From CAZDBA01 sp965224765 (GTDB lineage Bacteria > Planctomycetota > Planctomycetia > Pirellulales > Pirellulaceae), in contig CBDDAC010000005.1 in NCBI GenBank assembly GCA_965224765.1, forward strand, positions 217,605 to 281,604: a stretch of DNA of 64,000 nt. The letters are read 5' to 3'. Below the pieces are notes generated by a model that saw nothing but the letters and a program-made list of their open reading frames with translations, did no database searches and was not told where the DNA came from. The position numbers were made by a program, and so were the translations under genes. Each line of letters opens with the position of its first letter. The first letter of the stretch is position 1. Positions 36,241 through 45,574 of this stretch are shown here, piece by piece.

Positions 36241-37724
36241 ATGAGGAAAAAAATGTTCAAAGCTGGAACAACCGGATTAGTCATTTTGCTGCTTTTTTTG
36301 TTAATCAATGTCGCTGAATGCCAAATGAGGACGCGAGCTAACGACTCAAAACTGCTTGAGAAGTTTGATGCCGACAAGAATGGCTGGCTAAATGCGGATG
36401 AAAGGCTGCTGGCGAAAATGCACATCGAAGACCAACGACAAAGGCGCGGACGCGAAGTCGAACAGGCCGTAGGATCTCTCCTGATGATGTTCCGAATTAT
36501 GAAGGAATCGATCTGTTTGACCAAGATGTTTTACGAACGATTTTCATCGATTTCGAGGACGATGATTGGGAAAGCGATCTTGCCGCATTCTATCACACTG
36601 ATATTGAACTCCCCGCCACGTTAACGGTAGACGGAAAAACATACTCAAACGTTGGAATTCAATTCCGCGGAAACAGTTCGTTCTTCTCAGTTTCAAAAGG
36701 TCAAAAACGATCCTTGAGTATTGCTTTCGATCATGTCGAAAAGCGGGACCTTGAGGGCTATCGTGGACTGACGCTGCTCAATGCAAATGGGGATCCCACA
36801 TTTCTTAGGTCAGTCTTGTATATGAGCATGGCAAGATCGTACATGCCGGCCCCCAAGGTGAATTTTGTTCGTGTCGTAATCAATGGGGAATCTTGGGGTG
36901 TCTACATCAACCAACAGCGTTTCAACAAAGACTTCCTCCGCGATGAATACAAAACGACGAAAGGGATTCGTTTCAAATCATCGAACCGATCTCAAAAAGG
37001 AGGAATGGCATATTTAGGGGAAGATCCTGATGAATACCGAAAATGGTATGAAATCAAAAGTAAGGACAAGGATGCATCATGGAAGCCACTGATCAACGTA
37101 TGTCGTGTTTTGGCCGAAACTCCACCAGAATTACTCAGTAAGGAACTCGAACCTATCTTCAATATTGACGGTGCCTTGCGTTTCCTCGCGTTAGATATTG
37201 TCGTTCAGAGTGGCGATGGATATTGGTTGCACAGTAGTGACTACAATTTGTACATTGCTCCAGACAACGTCCTTCACATTTTGCATCATGATTCAAATGA
37301 AGCGTTCAATGCACAGGGTGGTTCGCGGCGTCGTGGTGGTGGTGGCGAACGTCAACCTGGCACTGCAACGATTGATCCATTTGCCTCAATGGATGATCCG
37401 AACAAGGCGCTTCGCCAAAAATTGTTGGTTGTGCCTGAGTTTCGAAAGAAATATCTTGAATACGTCCGAGAGATTGCTGAAAACTCCCTAGATTGGGAGA
37501 AAGTCAGTCCCAAAATCGAGTCGTTTCGATCCCTGATATCTGACGACGTAAAACATGATACGCATAAATTGTATGCGACGGAACAGTTTGACTCGGCGCT
37601 TGGAAATATGGATGACGAGCCATCCGCCGAAACCTTAAAGGGTTTTTTCTTGCGTAGGCGAGAGTACTTGTTAAATCACCCGGAGATACAAGCGATCGGT
37701 GAATCACCCGTTGACGACAATTGA
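36241..37724 (+). pseudogene. CotH-family secreted protein, frameshifted
   Basis: ATG 36241 opens a signal peptide (TTGLVILLLFLLINVAEC) and an EF-hand-like loop (FDADKNGWLNADE). The frame then diverges somewhere in 36420-36475. The other frame gives ISPDDVPNYEGIDLFDQDVL, ESDLAAFYHTDIELPATLTV, and continues through NVGIQFRGNSSFFSVSKGQK into the long open frame ending at 37724. CotH features there: LTLLNANGDPTFLRSVLYMS, APKVNFVRVVINGESWGVYI and a late HHDSNEAF motif. CotH relatives are atypical kinases or spore-coat/adhesion proteins; many planctomycete copies are secreted. One base is missing relative to the expected frame. The protein is otherwise well conserved. Confidence 0.7.
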
Positions 37725-37807
37725 GCGTACGGGCCGAACGATGTCGCCTAAGTGCCTCGGTCAATTTCAGCAGATCAGCTTAACCGGAGATGCTCCGAAA
37801 CCCATTC

Positions 37808-38158
37808 TCAACTTTGGTCAAAGCAATGGCCAATAAATGGAGATAGCCATAACCAATCGCAATCGAAGACGCCTAATGCATAGTTCGTACATCCACTTCG
37901 GGCAGGATATTTACCGGACATGATTGCATGTCGTGATGGAGAACAAACTCCACAAGGAGCATAGGCCTGAGTGAATCGCATCCCGCTTTTTGCAAGGGCG
38001 TCGATATTTGGAGTCTCGTAGACCATTGATCCATTGCACGCAATATCCATGTAGCCCATGTCGTCCACCAGAATGAAGATCACGTTTGGTTTTGTCGTGT
38101 CGGCATAAGCGTTTCCTACAAAACTCAAACCTATGGCAATGAGAAAAAAGGTTTTCAT
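37808..38158 (-). pseudogene. Truncated secreted sulfatase (N-terminal ~110 residues)
   Basis: ATG 38158 gives a signal peptide (TFFLIAIGLSFVGNAYA), then NVIFILVDDMGYMDIACNG with the metal-binding Asp pair, and CGVCSPSRHAIMSGKYPARS, which holds the formylglycine motif C-S-P-S-R. After KYPARSGCTNYAL the family match ends and the frame stops 20 residues later. Normal sulfatases are 450-550 residues, so more than three quarters of the gene is lost. It cannot be active. Confidence 0.7.
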
Positions 38159-38444
38159 TCTGTCCTCTTCTTTTGATTTGACACGGTGCCTTCCTAGATC
38201 AATACTAATGCCGTTCAATTCAGACGGCAAGTCATCAGATCTTCTTGTCGATTCGCAGTTGCTTGTTGAACTGAGTCACTTCATAGATGTTGAAAATCTG
38301 TTACTTTTCTCTGGTGCATCGAATGTGCATCAGGAAATCAAACGATGACTTGCGGCCGCATCCGCTCGTTGACTTATGCAATTGTATGCAGAGCTACAAA
38401 ACGATTGTTTTTTCTGATGGTTTCACTTTCACCGAGAGTTTTCT

Positions 38445-39986
38445 ATGAAGTCCATGTCGCTTGCCGTTGTTGCATTTGGGTTTTTTGTTACCGGGATGTC
38501 AGTATCAATGCACACTGTCAACGCCGCGTCTCGCCCATTGCAAGAGAGGCCAAATGATGGCAAACAACTTGATCGTCCAATCGCCGACCAGGCGAGTGAA
38601 AGTGCCTTTTTCGAGAAGGGCGTTCTTCTGAAAGCGGCAGGCAAGCCGATCAAAACGAAATGGTTTGGTCATGCATCGCCAGCGTTATTGGACCTGGACA
38701 AAGATGGCGACCTCGATTTGTTGGTTGGACAGTATGAAGACGGTAATGTAGCCGTCTATGAGAACAGTGGTTCCGATGCAAAACCGAGTTATGCCGCCAA
38801 CGGCAAGCTAATGGCCGGCGGCGAAGTGGCTTCCGTTTCGACTTTTTGCTGCGTTGGTTTTACGCCATGTATCGTCGACTTCGATGGAGATGGCATTGAT
38901 GACATACTCTCTGGTAGCTACCCGGGCGAGCTGCATATTTTCCGTGGTAACAAAGATGGAACCTTCGAGGCCCGCGAAGATATCAAAGGAACCGATGGAA
39001 AGTCTTTGAAGCCAGGACGTGCAACCACCGCCCACGCCGTCGATTTGGATGGCGATGGAGATCTTGATTTACTTTCATCGTTGAAGAAAGGTGGAGTGGC
39101 CGTTTGCTTCAACAAGGGCAATCGAACAGGATATTCTTTTGGCGAGTGGGAACAGGTTTTGGTCGAGGGCGAGCCAATTCCGTATGCTCATGCGGGACCC
39201 GTTGTCTTCGACTTTGACCAGGATGGACTAAATGACTTGATTGTCGCAAGTGAGGAGATGACAAAGCCCGACACTTGGCGTTCTAGGTTGATTTGCTACC
39301 GCAACACTGCCAAGAGTGGCAAACCAGTTTACGCAAAACCGCATGTTATCCTCGAAGGCCATGTGGGGCTTCGGCTTAAAATCTGGCCAGTTGACTATGA
39401 CAGGGATGGACACGAGGATTTGTTGGTGGGTGACATGTTCGCCGACTGCCCGCAAGATGGTTACACAGGATATGTTTGGTTTTATCGACGAAAACCGAAG
39501 TCCGGCGAGACATTACCTAGTGAGGTTCCCGGGACATCGAAAAATTCCGGTTCAGCAGGTTCACAAAAATCGACAAAGGATTCGAGAGGCGAAAAAGTAA
39601 CTTTCGAGATTTCAGATCGAAACGAAGGCTCGGATCGGTACTTGCTTGTTAGTTTGGCCATCGCCGAGCATTGGCATATTTACGGTGACAAATCAGAAGA
39701 ATCTATACGAACTTGTATAGAGCTTCCTTCAATAGATGGGGTCAAGTTTTCGGATCCAATTTACCCCGAGCCGAAAAAGGTCAATGTGTTTGGGGACATG
39801 ACATTGCAATTCCATGACGAATTTGAAATCAAAATTCCCTATCAAATCGACCAGCAGGAATTCGACGGAACCAAGTCTGAGGCTGAGCTGAAGTTCAAAT
39901 ACCAAGTGTGTGGTGACGCAAAGGTCGGTGGCGTTTGCCTGCCCGGGAAAACAAAGTCATTGTCGTTTGACCTCGGCGGCGATTGA
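38445..39986 (+). CDS. Secreted FG-GAP/VCBS-repeat protein with C-terminal DsbD-N-like domain
   Basis: 513 residues; signal peptide 1-28 (SLAVVAFGFFVTGMSV). Five calcium-binding FG-GAP/VCBS repeats follow: DLDKDGDLDLLVGQ, DFDGDGIDDILSGS, DLDGDGDLDLLSSL, DFDQDGLNDLIVAS, DYDRDGHEDLLVGD. They would form a beta-propeller. After a Ser/Gly linker (~360-375) the last ~130 residues resemble the periplasmic alpha domain of DsbD (LVSLAIAEHWHIYG, YPEPKKVNVFGDMT, KYQVCGDAKVGGVCLPGKTK). The two cysteines stand where that domain keeps its redox pair, with a longer gap. Extracytoplasmic protein; perhaps redox-linked. Function not established. Confidence 0.7.
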   Translation: MKSMSLAVVAFGFFVTGMSVSMHTVNAASRPLQERPNDGKQLDRPIADQASESAFFEKGVLLKAAGKPIKTKWFGHASPALLDLDKDGDLDLLVGQYEDGNVAVYENSGSDAKPSYAANGKLMAGGEVASVSTFCCVGFTPCIVDFDGDGIDDILSGSYPGELHIFRGNKDGTFEAREDIKGTDGKSLKPGRATTAHAVDLDGDGDLDLLSSLKKGGVAVCFNKGNRTGYSFGEWEQVLVEGEPIPYAHAGPVVFDFDQDGLNDLIVASEEMTKPDTWRSRLICYRNTAKSGKPVYAKPHVILEGHVGLRLKIWPVDYDRDGHEDLLVGDMFADCPQDGYTGYVWFYRRKPKSGETLPSEVPGTSKNSGSAGSQKSTKDSRGEKVTFEISDRNEGSDRYLLVSLAIAEHWHIYGDKSEESIRTCIELPSIDGVKFSDPIYPEPKKVNVFGDMTLQFHDEFEIKIPYQIDQQEFDGTKSEAELKFKYQVCGDAKVGGVCLPGKTKSLSFDLGGD

Positions 39987-40211
39987 CCAAGGCAGGATGA
40001 AGCACTAGGGCCAAGTTCCTCGTTTGAGAGGAACAAGAATTGTTTCGGCAGGAGCCTCAACCTCCCGTAAAAGAAAAAACGTCGACGACGGGTGCCATGC
40101 TCCTCGCTTGCGTGGGCATGTGGTGTTCTGCCAACCGTCTCAAGGGAAGTGGTTGGAGGCATCACTCAAGAAGATGACCGCGTCGTGGACTGATCTGATA
40201 CGGACAAAAAA

Positions 40212-40242
40212 AAGACAGGTTCAATAGATCTGAACCTGTCTT
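40212..40242 (-). terminator. Rho-independent terminator of the cold-shock gene
   Basis: Arms AAGACAGGTTCA (40212-40223) and TGAACCTGTCTT (40231-40242) are perfect complements with a 7-base loop. Read on the minus strand the stem is followed directly by a long T run (the A run at 40206-40213), the classic intrinsic terminator. It stands ~180 bp beyond the cold-shock stop. No gene is supported in 39987-40418. Confidence 0.75.
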
Positions 40243-40418
40243 GATAATGATACATCGTATGATCTGGACACCGCGTGCTTACGTGTTCGTCTGCATTTTG
40301 TATGTCCCGCGGGCTTGCGTTATTTTACGTTTTTGCCCTGATCATTGCTTTGTCCCGGCGTCCATCCCGATTGTTCAAACTCGAGAGAGTTGGAATTCGA
40401 ATGGATCGCACTGGGGAA

Positions 40419-40616
40419 CTACGCCAGCTGAACGTTCTCGGCGCACGGCCCTTTGGGTCCGCGTCCTTCAGTGAATGTTACGCGCTGACCTTCGCGTAGT
40501 TCGTCAAATCTCACGTCTTCAAGGCTAGACGAGTGAAAGAACAGGTCTTTATCGCTGCCAACGTCAATGAATCCAAAACCTTTGTCAGTAAGTCGCTTAA
40601 TCGTGCCTTCGGCCAT
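40419..40616 (-). CDS. Cold-shock domain protein (CspA family)
   Basis: 65 residues from ATG 40616 (two codons inside the ORF start). One OB-fold cold-shock domain: EGTIKRLTDKGFGFIDVG contains RNP1 (KGFGFI), and DLFFHSSSL is RNP2 (LFFHSSS). Binds single-stranded RNA/DNA and melts mRNA secondary structure. Monocistronic; about 400 bases of non-coding sequence lie upstream, in keeping with the long leaders of csp mRNAs, and a strong terminator lies downstream. Confidence 0.9.
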   Translation of the reverse strand: MAEGTIKRLTDKGFGFIDVGSDKDLFFHSSSLEDVRFDELREGQRVTFTEGRGPKGPCAENVQLA

Positions 40617-41012
40617 CTTCAAATCCTAATAAGTGTTATGCAGCATTCGTCTGAATCGAATTATCCAACCCGAATTACTGTGGTGGATATCCTAGCAGCA
40701 AAACCAGAAAATTGGATGATATAAGTGCCGAATTACAGCACATCTTTGCCAAGAAAACCTATTTGAAGCCCCAATTGCTTCAAATCAATGTGAAATGCCG
40801 ATTTCAAATTGCTAATTCCCGGAACTTGCACCAAAAAACACTCAGTACTCTAAGCAGTTTGGGGGGCTTGTTGGCACTTCAAATACGTGAATCTTGCTTC
40901 CCCACCGGTTTTTAGCGTCAGACTGAGACGCTAAAGGCGATTTCTACTTCTATGTGTTGTACTCCCGGTACTTCAGGAAAACCAGCAATTGGAAAACCTT
41001 AGGTCGACAGAC

Positions 41013-41456
41013 ATGGGGCCGACGACTCAAAAGGATTTGATTGAGGTTCCCTCCCTCCCCCATCAAAGTGATGAGCCCAATATGGATTATCTCGCCCACG
41101 TTGATTTCGTTGGTCAGGTCGATATTCCATCAAAAGGACTTACTGGTACGTGGCAGCTAAGCTGGAACGACGATTTCAAGGAGGAAGATTGTCACAAATC
41201 TTGTGTCGTGAAATTCCAGGACAAGGATAGTATCTTCAGTGGAAACTTTGAGGGCCCGGTGGCCGGGCGCGAGCGCGACGCCATTATTACGGGACGGCTT
41301 GAAGGAACCGGCCAGACTCGAGTCCTGACGTTTCAGCAACGAGAAGAAGGCTACATTTGCAGCTACCAGGGAACGTACAGCGGTGGAGAGATCACCGGAA
41401 CTTGGCACGATACCCAAAACAGGTCAGGTCGATTCCGAATGCTAAAATATCAATAG
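41013..41456 (+). CDS. Small beta-rich protein of unknown function
   Basis: 147 residues from ATG 41013; an in-frame TTG lies upstream at 40989. No signal peptide. The sequence has repeated beta-strand motifs that resemble a single small barrel (GTWQLSWNDDF, SIFSGNFEGP, ITGRLEGTGQTRVLTFQQ, GTYSGGEITGTWHDTQNRSG). Such GTW...SG...TG patterns occur in avidin/lipocalin-like barrels, but no family is claimed. It ends convergently to the metal ATPase, 35 bp away. Confidence 0.5.
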   Translation: MGPTTQKDLIEVPSLPHQSDEPNMDYLAHVDFVGQVDIPSKGLTGTWQLSWNDDFKEEDCHKSCVVKFQDKDSIFSGNFEGPVAGRERDAIITGRLEGTGQTRVLTFQQREEGYICSYQGTYSGGEITGTWHDTQNRSGRFRMLKYQ

Positions 41457-41491
41457 TGTCCGTTCGAAAAGCTTGGTGCCAATCTTTCAAC

Positions 41492-43993
41492 TCACTTCTT
41501 ATAGACCAACAATCGCAAAGCGTTGGCGACGACTGCCAGCGTTGAGCCTTCGTGCAGGAGGACGGCGAAGCCGATGCGTAGGCCGAAGATAGTGGCGGGG
41601 ACGAGAATGGCGACCATGCCGAGGCTGTACCAGAGATTCTGCCGGATGATTCGGCTGGTTTGACGACTTAGTCCGACCGCAAATGGCAGATGCGAAAGGT
41701 CGTCTACCATCAATGCAACATCGGCGGTTTCTAATGCGACATCGGAACCGGCTGCTCCCATAGCAATGCCGACTGTGGCGTTGGCCATTGCGGGCGCATC
41801 GTTGACTCCATCGCCAACCATCGCAACATCACGTTTGGACCGCAGTTTCTTGATCGCCTCGACCTTGTCGTCGGGCATCAAATCGCCCCAAGCATCGTCG
41901 ATGCCAACTTCTCTGGCGACCGCATTGGCGACTTGTTGGTTGTCACCAGAGATCATGATCATCTGCTCGATGCCAAGTGCGCGAAGCTCGGCAATCATGA
42001 CTTTTGCGGCTTCCCGAGGCGTGTCCATCAATCCAATAACGCCCAGATATTGGTCATCGCGCCGGACAATCATTGTTGTGCGGCCTTGGTTTTCAAGTTC
42101 TTCGACACTTGCTCGCAGATCATCTGGAATTGGAGTGCCTTCGACCTCGTCGAACAGATCGTCCTTGCCAATGTAGACGATTTGTTCATCGACCGTCGCT
42201 TTTATACCTCGTCCGGTAATGCTTTGCAGATCGTAGGCTGCTGGAATCGTCGATTCTGCCAACCTTTCTTTACCGTCACGAACAATGGCTGCCGCCAGCG
42301 GGTGATCGCTTAGTTGTTCAACCGCGATGGTTGTTCTCAGGAACTCGGTTTCTGAAACGTCGGCCCAACACAGCACATCCGTGATGCGCGGTTTGCCTTC
42401 TGTCAGAGTTCCCGTTTTGTCGAATGCGATCGCACTGAGGCGGCCAAGATTTTCCAGAGGGCCGCCGCCTTTGATTAGAACGCCCCCACGTGCAGCACGA
42501 GCCACACCGCTCAGCACAGCACTTGGAGTGGCAATGGCGAGCGCACATGGACTGGCGGCAACCAGCACGGCCATCGCGCGATAGAAGGAAGCCGAAAACG
42601 GTTCGTCGATTACAAGAAACGCAAACAGCAACGCAAGCACGCCGACGATAACTGCCGGAACGAAAAAGCGTTCAAAATTGTCAGTGAATTGCTGCGTCGG
42701 GGATTGTTGCGTTTCGGCTTCGCTGACCATCGTAACGACTCTGGCAAGCGTTGATTCGCTGGCGAGTTGCGTTACCTGTATTTCCAGCGAACCACTTTCG
42801 TTAATGGTGCCTGCGAAGACTCGATTTTCGGCAGGAAGTTTTGCCGGGTTCACTGACGCAACCTGAGGGTCGCCTACAGGCCGCTTATCGACGGGTATGC
42901 TTTCGCCGGTAATTGGAGCCTGATTGACGCTGCTTTGACCTTTGACAACAAAACCGTCAGCGGCAATTCGTTCGTTCGTTTTGACAATCACGATGTCGCC
43001 AACAACCAATTGTTCAACGGAGACTTCGCCGAGGGTACCATTACGACGAACGATCGCATTCTCGGGTGCGAGATCAGCAAGAGCTTCGATTGCTTTTCTT
43101 GCACGACCCATAGCGTAGTTCTCAAGTGCGTGACCGATGGCAAATAGGAACAACAATAGCGCACCTTCGGCCCAAGCCCCCAAAACGGCCGCTCCAATCG
43201 CCGCAACAATCATCAGGAAATCTATCTCAAACCGCTTAAGAAGTACCTTTTCGATGGCTTCGCGAACAATGTAAAAACCGCCAAAGAAATAAGCAGTGGC
43301 ATAGAACGCCCATGGAATCCATGAATTCACCGATAAGAAACTAATAAGCCAGCCGATCAGAAGCAATCCACCGCAGATGAGTGCGAAGATCAATTCCGAC
43401 CGTTCACCAAAAATGCCTCCGTGTTTGTGATCGTGTCCGCCGCTGGATTTTCCATGTTGATGGGCTGCGTGCGACTCATCAACGGTATGGTCGAGTTCAG
43501 CATGGTCTTCATGTAGATCGGAATCCAATGGAGTGGCAAGTTTCTGCTGAATGCTGATCCCCAGTCGCTTCATTGCAGAACGGATTTCGGCTTCGGACGT
43601 CATTTCGCTTGAGTGTTCAATTCGTATCACGCCGTCGGCGGAAACGCCAGTGTCGAGTACGCCTTTGATTTTTGCAATTTGATCGTTAACTTTTCGTGCC
43701 CGTCTGGCATCCATGGATGAAGTCTTCAACAACAGGTGCCCATAACGTACGCCCAACTCGGCACCTGCCTGAATCGCATAATGTCGAACTTCACCAATTG
43801 AAACCAATTCCGGATCAAAGTGGATGCAAATTTTGTTTGAGCCGTCCCCTTTTGATTCACTCACATGGGCTTTGTCGACACCCTTTCGAGATTCGATGAG
43901 TCCGTTCAAACGCGCAATGCAATTGTCACGTGAGTCGACGCCAGGCAACACAACTTCAACGTTGATCTCAGTCTTTTCCATGGCCTTATCCAT
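41492..43993 (-). CDS. P1B-type heavy-metal ATPase, subgroup P1B-4-like
   Basis: 833 residues. P-type core: actuator TGES (near 345), SPCALAIATPSA in the sixth helix (~480; SPC rather than CPC), phosphorylation DKTGTLTEG (~525), GDGVNDAPAM. The last helix contains HEGSTLAVV, the HEGG(S)T motif of subgroup 4 (Co/Zn/Cd-type exporters). The N-terminus has two ferredoxin-like HMA folds without CxxC, then a His-rich linker (HAAHQHGKSSGGHDHKHGG). SPC plus HEGST points away from copper towards a divalent metal, but subgroup 4 members differ in specificity. Last gene of the metal cluster, 110 bp after the preceding gene. A second ATG four codons in is possible. Confidence 0.85.
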   Translation of the reverse strand: MDKAMEKTEINVEVVLPGVDSRDNCIARLNGLIESRKGVDKAHVSESKGDGSNKICIHFDPELVSIGEVRHYAIQAGAELGVRYGHLLLKTSSMDARRARKVNDQIAKIKGVLDTGVSADGVIRIEHSSEMTSEAEIRSAMKRLGISIQQKLATPLDSDLHEDHAELDHTVDESHAAHQHGKSSGGHDHKHGGIFGERSELIFALICGGLLLIGWLISFLSVNSWIPWAFYATAYFFGGFYIVREAIEKVLLKRFEIDFLMIVAAIGAAVLGAWAEGALLLFLFAIGHALENYAMGRARKAIEALADLAPENAIVRRNGTLGEVSVEQLVVGDIVIVKTNERIAADGFVVKGQSSVNQAPITGESIPVDKRPVGDPQVASVNPAKLPAENRVFAGTINESGSLEIQVTQLASESTLARVVTMVSEAETQQSPTQQFTDNFERFFVPAVIVGVLALLFAFLVIDEPFSASFYRAMAVLVAASPCALAIATPSAVLSGVARAARGGVLIKGGGPLENLGRLSAIAFDKTGTLTEGKPRITDVLCWADVSETEFLRTTIAVEQLSDHPLAAAIVRDGKERLAESTIPAAYDLQSITGRGIKATVDEQIVYIGKDDLFDEVEGTPIPDDLRASVEELENQGRTTMIVRRDDQYLGVIGLMDTPREAAKVMIAELRALGIEQMIMISGDNQQVANAVAREVGIDDAWGDLMPDDKVEAIKKLRSKRDVAMVGDGVNDAPAMANATVGIAMGAAGSDVALETADVALMVDDLSHLPFAVGLSRQTSRIIRQNLWYSLGMVAILVPATIFGLRIGFAVLLHEGSTLAVVANALRLLVYKK

Positions 43994-44104
43994 TGGCTTT
44001 GTTGTTTGCTAAACGCGGATCTAACATCGACAACTCAAAACCTTGACGGGCGGCCGGGCATCTGGCCGCCCTGTCTTATTGAGCCGACGAAACTCTGCTC
44101 CATT

Positions 44105-44884
44105 CTATTTGTGATCATGTCCATCGTGATTGTGTCCTGAATGGTCGTCCTCGCCATGGTCGTGTCCTGCGTGTGCATCATGGCCGTCAGCTGAGTGGTC
44201 ATGCTGAGTTTCGAAGCCGGACTTGTTCAACCAATCTTGCCAAACGTGAGCTGCTTGCGAATTGGCTAGTGCAACCGTCGACCAATTGGGGCAACGAAAT
44301 TTCAAGTCGATATGATCGCCGTGGTTTTCAACAACCGCTTCGCAGCCAATCAACTCGTACGTTTCCTTTAGTGCTTGAGCCTGTTGAGCACTTTGGGCGT
44401 GAACGGCTTTCCAATTTGCCATGCGGACCTTTACGATTGGCAGCTTGGTCGTTTCCGGGGGATTCAGAACAACGGTTTCGAATTCGTTGTCAACAAGCCA
44501 TTGATGCCATTGATTGGATTGATCGTCGTCTTGAACGTTGACCGTTTTCCAACTTGGGCATCGGAATGAAATATCCATGTGTCCGCCGTGATTATCCTGT
44601 TTAACTTCACATCCAATCTCTTGCAGAGTCGAAATCATGTCGGTGGTCGCTTTGGTCCCGTCACCATGAACGGTGTGCCAATTGGCCATCCGAAATCCGA
44701 CCTTTTTGACGACGGCGGCCTGTGTGGCGGTAGCCGTAATTACACCTTGTTGTTGAGTTAAGTTTTGCGGTGCAGATTGTTGAGTACCATTTTGCGGTTG
44801 TGTCGTCGTCTGCTGTGCGCTTGATACGCCAGAGAAAGCGATGCAAACTGAAAGCATCAGAGTAGCGGCGAATGAAGTTTTCAT
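44105..44884 (-). CDS. Secreted protein with a duplicated domain and His-rich metal-binding tail
   Basis: The start at 44884 gives a signal peptide (SFAATLMLSVCIAFSGVSSA), the longer ORF does not. Two tandem ~75-residue repeats follow a Gln/Thr-rich linker: repeat 1 begins VGFRMANWHTVHGDGTKATT and repeat 2 VKVRMANWKAVHAQSAQQAQ. Both have IGCEVK/IGCEAV, a NHGGHMD/NHGDHID turn, and FRCPSW/FRCPNW strands, each with two Cys and several His. The tail (GHDAHAGHDHGEDDHSGHNH) could bind several metal ions. No family name known. In the cluster it would be a periplasmic metal chaperone or sponge between the RND pump and the P1B ATPase. Confidence 0.6.
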   Translation of the reverse strand: MKTSFAATLMLSVCIAFSGVSSAQQTTTQPQNGTQQSAPQNLTQQQGVITATATQAAVVKKVGFRMANWHTVHGDGTKATTDMISTLQEIGCEVKQDNHGGHMDISFRCPSWKTVNVQDDDQSNQWHQWLVDNEFETVVLNPPETTKLPIVKVRMANWKAVHAQSAQQAQALKETYELIGCEAVVENHGDHIDLKFRCPNWSTVALANSQAAHVWQDWLNKSGFETQHDHSADGHDAHAGHDHGEDDHSGHNHDGHDHK

Positions 44885-45007
44885 TTTCAATCCTTTGTCG
44901 AGTTTCGATTTCAAAAAATCGGGTCTTTGCATAACGCCGACCCGAGCTGCGTTTACGTCTTGGAAAGACGTTCTGTTCAATTTGATGCGGCAGAATTATC
45001 CTGCGAG

Positions 45008-45541
45008 TTAGTGGTTGTGTCCTTCGTGACTGTCTTCGCCTTCGCCATGGCTGTGTCCCTGGTGTTCGAAAACGCCCGTGAAAGGTTTTCCCTTAATGTT
45101 GATGCGAACTTTGCCTTTGACATTTTCGCCTTCGAACATGCCCATCATTTTGGCATCGCTAGACGAAAACGAAGCCGATCCACCTGGCTGGGTGCCAAGC
45201 AACTCGAACGTTTCTGTTTGGTCACCCGCGGTCAAAACCAAACTGATCGATGACTCCTTGAGCGTCAAAGGCTCCATGTGACTATCCATCATGTAGATCG
45301 TGACGGATTCGGTCTTGTGGTCGTCTACTAGTTCGGCATGATATTCGTGGTTGCGGCCAATTTCGATCAAATGGCCTCCGTGTTTTGGGGAATGATCATG
45401 GTTGTGTCCCGCGTGTGGGTCCTCTTCTTTCTGTGTGTCAGTAGTGTCAGGTTTGTCAGTATTGTTGGTCGGTGGTTTGCCGCATCCGACGGCAAAAAGT
45501 GAAACGGCAACAAGACTCAGCAAAAGGGAAAACGTTTTCAT
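45008..45541 (-). CDS. Periplasmic lipoprotein with His-rich regions, metal-cluster associated
   Basis: 177 residues. Lipobox at VGC (lipobox LFAVGC, residues ~15-20). Then an acidic spacer with HAGHNHDHSPKHGGHLI and a C-terminal HGEGEDSHEGHNH. Between them a beta-rich domain (YHAELVDDHKTESVTIYMMD, LKESSISLVLTAGDQ, VKGKVRINIKGKPFTGVF). Such proteins near CusA/CzcA genes probably bind metal in the periplasm and hand it over. Next gene is 124 bp downstream; the RND gene is 34 bp upstream. Confidence 0.6.
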   Translation of the reverse strand: MKTFSLLLSLVAVSLFAVGCGKPPTNNTDKPDTTDTQKEEDPHAGHNHDHSPKHGGHLIEIGRNHEYHAELVDDHKTESVTIYMMDSHMEPLTLKESSISLVLTAGDQTETFELLGTQPGGSASFSSSDAKMMGMFEGENVKGKVRINIKGKPFTGVFEHQGHSHGEGEDSHEGHNH

Positions 45542-45574
45542 GACGGTACCTTTGAGAAAAAAAATTTGTTTAAG

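Noticed and set aside
40989..41012. TTG start for the small beta-rich protein
   Set aside because: ATG at 41013 is a normal start and the extra residues add nothing recognisable.
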